DNA of 64,000 nt, taken from the NCBI GenBank assembly GCA_034509925.1, contig CM067526.1, positions 7,554,744 to 7,618,743 of the forward strand, given 5' to 3'. The stretch's first letter is position 1, and each line of letters opens with the position of its first letter. Below the pieces are notes generated by a model. The model saw only the letters and a list, made by a program, of their open reading frames with translations, did no database searches and was not told the DNA's origin. Below are positions 58,001 through 64,000 of this stretch, piece after piece. This stretch comes from Hirudinaria manillensis. Taxonomy: Eukaryota; Annelida; Clitellata; Hirudinida; Hirudinidae. Made by a program: the position numbers and the translations under genes.

Positions 58001-59124
58001 TTTCCTTTGCAGCGGCGCGCGGTAACAGACATTTCCGTCACCGGCTCCGCGCCTCTCGGGCGATGAATTACTTTGGTGGATTTATTCTGACCGGAGATCG
58101 GCGGCTTTCTCCGGTCCTTTCGCTGTGGCATCCGAAGATGTTTCCTTGCCTCTCATTTGCCAGATCCAGAACGAAGCTGCCTCCGCCGCTTCCGACATCT
58201 TTGTCATCGTCTTCGTTCTTTCTCGGCTAGATAGGCCTATTTTCGTGAGGAAAGCGTAAGTCGACTTGCCGACTACGCCCCTTGCGCCAACTTCTATTGG
58301 GAAGAGGTCAACTCTGAACCCTTTCGCTTCCAGGTCCACCGCCAGATCTGCATACTTTTCCGCTTTCAGCGCATTGCTATATTGCATTCTGTCCTCCCAT
58401 GGGACCGTCAACTCCACCAAAATGATGGCATCTGACGACGGTGACATCAACACCATATCGGGCCTCTTGCCACTCTCAATCAGCACCTGGGGATAGTGCC
58501 TCATTCCTTCTAAGTCGGCTGCGACTGTCCAATCGTTTGCCTCTGCAAGGATGTCCTTTCTTGGCGTTTTACATCGCTTTCTGCAGAGGTGTGCGTGGCC
58601 CTCGCGCAGGAAGTAAATCTTCCGCTGCTTGGAGATTGCGCGCGAGTTTGCTTTGGTTACTGCTGCTTTGGTGGCCTCACACACTTCTCGAAGGACCTGA
58701 TTGTGTCGCCATGTATACCGACCAAGGGCAATTAATGTAGTAATGAGATGTAGTACTTAACATTATGAACATTGATTTATTATTAATGCATTGAGTTTGA
58801 GTTGCTGTGTACATTGTAAAATGTGCTTTATATGTCTTACACGTAATCTGTTTTTGATGCTGATTTCAAATCATGAGAATGGTAGAGACAAATTTATGTA
58901 TCTGAAATCAGTTTACATGCATAAATTGACTAAAAGCAATTTTGGATCAATGGAGATATGTGCAAAAAGTTTTGTTGTCTATTGTTGTTATGATTAATCA
59001 GAAATTTTAATACAAATTGAAATATTCAACTTAAATATAAAGCAACAGTTTACCCAGAAACATTGAAAATGAAGACCTAGACCTTGAAATGACACAGGAG
59101 CTTGTGGAAGAAAAGTTGGTTTAA
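55065..59124 (+). CDS. XRCC4: XRCC4, DNA ligase IV cofactor
   Basis: Scaffold of non-homologous end joining: it dimerises through a coiled coil, binds DNA ligase IV and forms filaments with XLF. Nine exons: 55065-55191, 55260-55444, 55512-55667, 55752-55808, 55870-55924, 56640-56730, 56867-56885, 57356-57534, 59049-59124. All phases join, giving 314 residues (human 336). The N-terminal head domain has FAAVWKEKLGDVEVNL. It is followed by MGSIKLKKN (human LGSFNLEKV), then a long coiled coil (IGQFQQTIEALNEEKKMLL, KEDVEKTLFSKFVQILNQKK) that includes the ligase-binding stretch. After that comes a basic SSRKRK patch like the human SRKRR signal, and a Ser/Asp/Glu-rich tail typical of CK2/ATM-type phosphosites. 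The start Met lies just before the head-domain strand. A LINE fragment occupies the last intron. Confidence 0.92.
57650..58740 (-). mobile_element. 5'-truncated LINE with restriction-like endonuclease C-terminus
   Basis: A GC-rich insert in the last XRCC4 intron. Its minus strand carries a 200-codon frame (58684-58082) whose sense extends upstream to about 58735 (LGRYTWRHNQVLREVCEATK). It contains RPDMVLMSPSSDAIILVELTVPWEDR and FPIEVGARGVVGKSTYAFL. This is the PD-(D/E)xK-like endonuclease region found at the C-terminus of early-branching non-LTR retrotransposons; the acidic P-D and E-L-T positions are present. A ~430-bp 3' UTR follows to 57650. Possible target duplication: TAATGTA at 57630 and 58733. 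There are no stops in the remaining ORF, so the insertion is fairly recent. Confidence 0.8.
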
Positions 59125-59463
59125 ATATGTTTCAAATATTTAATTTATATTTACTTAATTGGATGCTGGACAAGTTATGTGATTCTGGGAACTTGATATC
59201 ATATTGTCATTGCAGCTGCCACTAAAATTTTTGTTCAGTTTCACTCAGTTTTCAGTTTTATATATTTTGGTCCAATGAAAGGGTCCATGTACTCCATTTA
59301 CATAAGAAATGGAAAATAGAAAGATAGCAAAAAACAATAGTTTATTGAAGCATACTAGAAAATTCAGCGAGTTTTCAATTTAAGGAATCATGGAACTGAG
59401 AAGACAAATGAAGCAAAACCTGACTGTGATGTGTTGGAATACCTTGATGACTTGATATAATAT
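59125..59463. other. XRCC4 3' flank
   Basis: AT-rich 3' UTR/flank between the XRCC4 stop and the LTR element. Nothing else was seen. Confidence 0.4.
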
Positions 59464-59763
59464 TGTAATAACCCGGGGTCCTCAAACTAATTATAGAAGG
59501 ACAGGTTTATTGAAAGTTGTCAGATGGCTTGGAAGATGCACGATGCTTCAAAAGTCTAAGTCTTGAAATCTGCTGTTCTCTAATTCTCGCTCTGCTTTCC
59601 GAGATAAATCCATTTGTCAAGGTTCCTAACCAAAGAGTCTGAATAGCAACAATTAATTAATTCTCAAATTATATTGCCACTAAATTTAATTAATTATTTA
59701 AATTAATTAATCGGCAATATAATTTTAATTATTATTCAATTTATTGGATCTAGGGATCCAACA
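59464..59763 (-). repeat. 3' LTR of the SAP-ORF element
   Basis: 300 bp, identical to the 5' LTR. Includes a hairpin with perfect 12-bp arms (59667-59678 and 59713-59724) enclosing an AATTAATTAA-rich palindromic core. The element's ORF ends inside this LTR at 59725. Confidence 0.95.
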
Positions 59764-60885
59764 CTGCCCCCTCCTTAAATCTGTTCGTCCCGAACAGACA
59801 TCTATTCCCGTTTTCATTTTTACTCTAGGAATAGGATCCGATCTTCCAACAATCTCATGGCTGCAAATCCCAGATCCATTTGCTTTGCCATCTTCTGGGA
59901 TTTCTGTTTCCCCCTTTTTACTTCTGCGTCCCGCAAGTTTCAGTCGCGGAACATCGCCATTTCTATGCTCAACCTCCTGCTCCACCATGTCGTCAGATCT
60001 CAGACTCTCTACAGGATCACCTGCTCCATTTTCCTTGCTAGGCACTCTCCCGAAATCCCGAGCACTCCCTTCTGTTATTTCCAATGGAGCCGAAACATCA
60101 GCTGGTAAATCCATGGGCTGTTCTGTAGACTCCACTTGTTCCACCATCAACTTCGTGTGCTTCACTGGTAACTCAATGTCCTTCATCGGTAACTCCTCGG
60201 GCGGTACTAATAACTTCGCAGACTCTGTCGGGAAATCCATTGGCTGTTCTGTAGACTCTACTTGTTCCACCATCAAATCCGTGCGCTCCACCGGCAACAC
60301 CACGTGACTCATCAGTAACTCCTCGGGCTGCACCAACAACTCCACATGATCCACCGGCAATCCCACAGGCTCCTCCGAAAGTTCCACTTGCTCCACTAAA
60401 ACCTCCGTGAGCTCTCTGGGCCCTGCTGACGACTCGACCTGATCTGGTAACTCTATGGGCTCCAACGTCGAGTTCTCTAAGTCTGCCATCACGCACAGAG
60501 TTTCTGGAGACACGCACGCACTGTGGTTGGATGTGCCTTCTAATGACTCCATCCCAATGCTGCCAGAAACGGTACTTGGAACATCAGAACTCTTCTCAGT
60601 AGAGTTTCCACCAGAAACCAAAGAGGCATCCTGACGCGGAACCGCTGTGCCTTTCAAATCGCCCCTAATACTCCTAATACACTCCCTCAAATCCTCTGCT
60701 AATTCTCTCAGCAACTTACGGTATTCAGACTCGAATTCGTATTCCTCCGGGTCATGGCCATTCTCTGTCAGCCATGCCCCAAGTCGTTCTCGTATCTCAG
60801 CTTTCGTGCCTTTGCAATCCAGGCCACGATCTCTCAATTCTTGTCTCAATCGAGGCACGTACAATTCATCCAAGTATTTCGGCAT
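59725..60885 (-). CDS. SAP-domain protein encoded by the LTR element
   Basis: A 386-codon intact ORF starting about 60 bp after the primer-binding site. Residues ~6-40 form a SAP motif (LYVPRLRQELRDRGLDCKGT, then KAEIRERLGAWL), a helix-extension-helix fold known to bind DNA/chromatin. Next come an acidic helix (YEFESEYRKLLRELAEDLRE) and a Ser/Thr-rich stretch. After that is an Val/Glu/Leu/Pro-rich region of tandem repeats, the clearest being two ~44-residue units sharing LMVEQVESTEQPMD. The C-terminus is Lys/Arg/Gly-rich. There is no zinc knuckle, protease or RT. The last ~13 residues are read from the purine tract into the LTR. It may replace Gag, tether the element to chromatin, or be a captured host gene; which one is unknown. 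Confidence 0.8.
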   Translation of the reverse strand: MPKYLDELYVPRLRQELRDRGLDCKGTKAEIRERLGAWLTENGHDPEEYEFESEYRKLLRELAEDLRECIRSIRGDLKGTAVPRQDASLVSGGNSTEKSSDVPSTVSGSIGMESLEGTSNHSACVSPETLCVMADLENSTLEPIELPDQVESSAGPRELTEVLVEQVELSEEPVGLPVDHVELLVQPEELLMSHVVLPVERTDLMVEQVESTEQPMDFPTESAKLLVPPEELPMKDIELPVKHTKLMVEQVESTEQPMDLPADVSAPLEITEGSARDFGRVPSKENGAGDPVESLRSDDMVEQEVEHRNGDVPRLKLAGRRSKKGETEIPEDGKANGSGICSHEIVGRSDPIPRVKMKTGIDVCSGRTDLRRGQCWIPRSNKLNNN

Positions 60886-60947
60886 CCTTCACTTTTCAAC
60901 CAACAAACTTCTACCTTAGTTACTCTTGGACACCCTTTAACTCTAAA

Positions 60948-60965
60948 TCCCACTCCTGACACCAA
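60948..60965 (-). promoter_or_regulatory. tRNA-Leu primer-binding site
   Basis: The plus strand here equals the last 15 bases of animal tRNA-Leu (ATCCCACTCCTGACA) plus CCA, directly abutting the LTR. This is where the element's minus-strand DNA synthesis would start. Confidence 0.88.
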
Positions 60966-61265
60966 TGTAATAACCCGGGGTCCTCAAACTAATTATAGAA
61001 GGACAGGTTTATTGAAAGTTGTCAGATGGCTTGGAAGATGCACGATGCTTCAAAAGTCTAAGTCTTGAAATCTGCTGTTCTCTAATTCTCGCTCTGCTTT
61101 CCGAGATAAATCCATTTGTCAAGGTTCCTAACCAAAGAGTCTGAATAGCAACAATTAATTAATTCTCAAATTATATTGCCACTAAATTTAATTAATTATT
61201 TAAATTAATTAATCGGCAATATAATTTTAATTATTATTCAATTTATTGGATCTAGGGATCCAACA
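60966..61265 (-). repeat. 5' LTR of the SAP-ORF element
   Basis: 300 bp, identical to the 3' LTR, directly followed in element orientation by the tRNA-Leu primer-binding site. Carries the same hairpin at 61169-61226. It should contain the element's promoter. Confidence 0.95.
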
Positions 61266-62610
61266 ATATTTTAATATGATATTATATTTTAATTCATTAC
61301 ATTTGCGTTTTAAACTATATTTGAAGCTGTGTTACAACTTATTTTATCATTCTCGTCATGTTTTTCAGTGACAGCTTATGGATTGTCAATGGATTACACA
61401 AACAATTTTTTAGTCTTAATATATTGTCTGCCACAAAACTTGTGATTTAGTGCATCTTACTACTCTGGTTCAACCAACATTAGGAGAATATGGGAATATG
61501 TTGAGAAGTGGATCCAATTTCTGTGGATGGAGCACTTGGTGCATTGCAAACTAGCCAATAACAGTCACTAGGAGGTATAGGTTTAGTTTGAACATTATTA
61601 TAACGACCCAATACCTCATTTTGATAAAAATGATTTTAAAGAAGGAAAAACTTTTCCATCCAATACGATGAAAAAGACATACTGGCGAAAATCTTACCTT
61701 TAATTTAAGGAGAAGAAATGCAATCGCGATGAACAGGCGAACTCAAGATAATATTTGGGACAGGGTCTCACTGAGTTGTTTTTTGAGAAGCTCGGGGGGT
61801 CTCGTTCACTTCTGTGTGCTTCAGACGTTAGCGGTGGTTGGGAAGTGTAGCCAGTCCTCCCTATATGCTTACTAAACGACTGCTTTGGGTCCTGAGCCAG
61901 TGAGAACCCTGAAACCCCCGTAGCAATTAAATTAATTATATAGCGATTAAATTTTTAAGTTAATCATGCTTAATTTTAATAGAGGTCTTAGGTAAGATCG
62001 CCAACTGAAGTCTGAAACATGCCCATTAAATTGTTATGAGCGCAGACCACTTATGTATGATGGGGTTAGGAACGCCATTTTGATGGTGTACAAGATCTGA
62101 ACTTTTATGCCAAAATTGATTTGATAAAGTTTTAATAGGATACTGTTTATATATTTTGCAGCCGTAACCAGGTTTGAGGAAGGGATCACCATGGTCCACG
62201 GACTTCAAGGAGGCCCATGAACAGGAAATCAAAAAATGTAAAACTTTATGATTTTTACAAGCGGTTACAGAAATTTAAAAAACGCAAATTCAGCCCAGTT
62301 AGTAATCCAATCCATCAGCCATTATTGCTTACCCTAGAATCTAGGGCGTTTATATTGAACTGCTGAGTTCGAGGCAGAATTGGTGATAAGCTGCAAGCTC
62401 ATATAAAAAGTTTTAAGTAGCTCAGTTCTTTTTTAATTAGGTCGATATATGTAACAATTGCTTATTTCCTTTACGGCGAATCATTGTCTTAAAGAAATTT
62501 TCAGGAACATGCCATTCTCTGTTTTCAGTGCCAGTATTGGTTTGGGGATGGTTGGACGTTCATTGTCCAAAGCCAGCGAGAACCTAATAAATAGGATTTT
62601 TAAATAAAGT
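61266..62610. other. intergenic, includes an unexplained GC-rich patch
   Basis: Between the LTR element and the P450 stop. A stretch at about 61.73-61.92 kb is richer in G+C and has the texture of an old short repeat, but I found no second copy in the window. No gene could be supported. Confidence 0.4.
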
Positions 62611-63976
62611 CTATAATGTCTTTACCCTCAAAATGTAGTCACCGGTTAATATTCTATCCAGATGAAGTATATTGTAATTATAAGCATATAAATACGAATT
62701 TGTTTTCACCCACTTTCTAAGGGTTCTCGCCACTATTACTTTTATTTCATTCATTGCAAATGCCTGGCCGATGCAATTTCTAAAAAATATTTTTATGTTA
62801 ATAGATTTATAGAAATATCTTCCTTTCAATACTGACATTTCGAGTTCTTTATGTCGTTTATCTTGGAGAAGAAAGTGGGGTTTTCACTAACCTTGGTCCA
62901 GTAGAGAAAGGAACATAAGCATAAGGATCTATTTTAGCATTGTTTTCTGGTGAAAATCTACTGGGATCGTATATCTGAAAAAGAGATATGTAGAAATAAA
63001 GCAAGTTGTTAAAAGCAAAACATAGTTTATAAAAATTCCAGGGTAAAAACTAATCTTTGTTTATCAAGCTACGTATTTATAAAATATTTTAACGCGATGA
63101 ATTACGGATATATCGATATTCTGTCTTGGCTTTCTTAAAGTCAAAACGCGCAATCGGTAATTTTGAAATATCAAATACCAGAGAATCAGGCCAAACAGAA
63201 GGATTGTGATGAAGAGCATAAATATGGGTCGATACCATAGATCCAACTGGCATTTCAACTCCATCAACTATTATAGGATTATGCAGTTCTCTTCCAATAA
63301 ACGGAATTGGACAATATATTCGCAATGCTTCTTTTATGCACATCGTTAAGTAGTTCAGCTTGTGCATGTCCTCCCTTGCATAACAAGTTACACACATTAA
63401 ATTATGTACAAATTATTCATATGATTTTTAACATTGCTAAGTGTATATCTTTAAAATTTGGCTTTATAAAGTTTTGCTAATAATGATGTTTGAATTGTGC
63501 ATAATCTGTAAACCCATTTGAGCAGATTTACGTCCAAAATTATATTTCTGAAATGTTGCTTGAATTAAAGTTTTTCATTGTGGTTCTTTAGCTTTCTTTA
63601 GGAAAATGTGGACATTATTTCAGTCGCTGAAAAAAGTCAGTATCACTCAATTTCTTTAAAAGTTTTCGAACCAATTCAATGCATCATTTTTTCGACCATC
63701 AAGTATTTCATCTATTTCTTTCTGACAGCGTTTTTGTTCCTCTACATGTTTTGCCAGTGCATAAATGGTCCATGCTACGCCGCTGGAAGAAGGATCGTGA
63801 CCTAATTGGATTGATGATAAATTGTTATGTAATACATTTAATTGTAACTTTCTGGGGAAACCTGCGAGAAGAAATGTATCTACTTCGTCCCTTATTTCGG
63901 AATCACTCAACCCTTTACCATCATCATCTTTGGCCTTCAGTAAGATTTCAAGAAAATCAACATTTGACTTTTGCAA
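62611..63976 (-). CDS. cytochrome P450, CYP4-clan, C-terminal part (runs off window)
   Basis: A haem-thiolate monooxygenase of the CYP4 type (fatty-acid omega-hydroxylase relatives), ER membrane. Exons in coding order: from the window end (coding legible from about 63976) to about 63869; about 63805-63669; about 63386-63170; about 62976-62893; 62779-62611. The I-helix region reads FLEILLKAKDDDGKGLSDSEIRDEVDTFLLAG then HDPSSSGVAWTIYALAKH. The K-helix is YLTMCIKEALR (ExxR). Next are PVPFIGR-like PIPFIGREL, then HIYALHHNPSVW, YDPSRFSPENN, and the haem-binding FSTGPRNCIGQAFAMNE with its ligand Cys. The oddity is that the I-helix Thr of GHDTT is Pro here. The N-terminal two thirds lie beyond the right edge. 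Confidence 0.9.
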
Positions 63977-64000
63977 AAACAGCTAAAAAAATATTAAAGG

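Larger units (their letters stand above)
59464..61265 (-). mobile_element. intact non-autonomous LTR retrotransposon with SAP-domain ORF
   Basis: Two direct 300-bp repeats (59464-59763 and 60966-61265) are identical at every base I compared. In element orientation (minus) each begins TGTTGGATCC and ends GGTTATTACA, the TG...CA form. The insertion is flanked by ATAT on both sides (59460-59463, 61266-61269), a 4-bp target duplication. Next to the 5' LTR is an 18-base primer-binding site complementary to the 3' end of tRNA-Leu (plus strand ATCCCACTCCTGACACCA). Next to the 3' LTR is a purine tract (AAGGAGGGGGCAG). The 1202-bp interior holds one ORF and no protease, RT or integrase, so mobility must come from a partner element, perhaps Ty3/gypsy-type. 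Identical LTRs mean a very recent insertion. Confidence 0.93.

Noticed and set aside
59725..60885. SAP-domain ORF as an ordinary host gene next to XRCC4
   Set aside because: It lies entirely between identical LTRs with a primer site and purine tract, and it ends inside the LTR, so it belongs to the mobile element.

Overview
This is a nuclear genomic window from an animal. It is AT-rich, and its genes are split into many short exons by GT-AG introns, with at least one GC-AG intron. Universal-stress-protein, XRCC4, CELF, ABCA and CYP4 genes occur beside CR1/L2-type LINEs, a LINE with a restriction-like endonuclease, and a Tc1-like element. That mix suggests an invertebrate outside the insects, such as a cnidarian or lophotrochozoan. 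I cannot name the species.

Layout. 254-10947 (+): the 3' half of an ABCA-type lipid transporter, from the second extracellular loop through NBD2 to the stop. A degenerate Tc1-like transposon sits in one of its introns. 11183-17471 (-): a complete 14-exon peroxisomal acyl-CoA oxidase, convergent with ABCA and ending in an AKL targeting tripeptide. 19157-20617 (-): a universal stress protein. 21.5-34.2 kb (-): a large, acidic, low-complexity protein whose central block resembles the pericentriolar protein PCM1. 34.65-38.68 kb: an element bounded by inverted repeats and built of a 172-bp satellite array plus a duplicated ~830-bp module, with no convincing gene. 39295-42880 (-): ribokinase, complete. 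43.7-48.1 kb: two decayed LINEs. 49161-53269 (-): a complete CELF/Bruno-like RNA-binding protein. 55065-59124 (+): complete XRCC4, including a 19-nt microexon and an intronic 5'-truncated LINE. 59464-61265 (-): an intact, very young, non-autonomous LTR retrotransposon that encodes a SAP-domain protein instead of Gag-Pol. 62611-63976 (-): the 3' end of a CYP4-type cytochrome P450 that runs off the window.

The host genes are unrelated housekeeping genes and do not form a pathway cluster. ABCA, ACOX and CYP4 all act on lipids, but that is probably coincidence. The most unusual parts are two mobile or repetitive structures. One is the 1802-bp LTR element with identical LTRs, a perfect tRNA-Leu primer site and a single SAP-domain ORF that reads through the polypurine tract into the 3' LTR. 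The other is the 4-kb satellite-carrying element with inverted-repeat ends.

Exon borders were placed by eye from splice consensus, reading-frame continuity and remembered family sequences. They may be off by a few bases. I could not run any alignment or database search.
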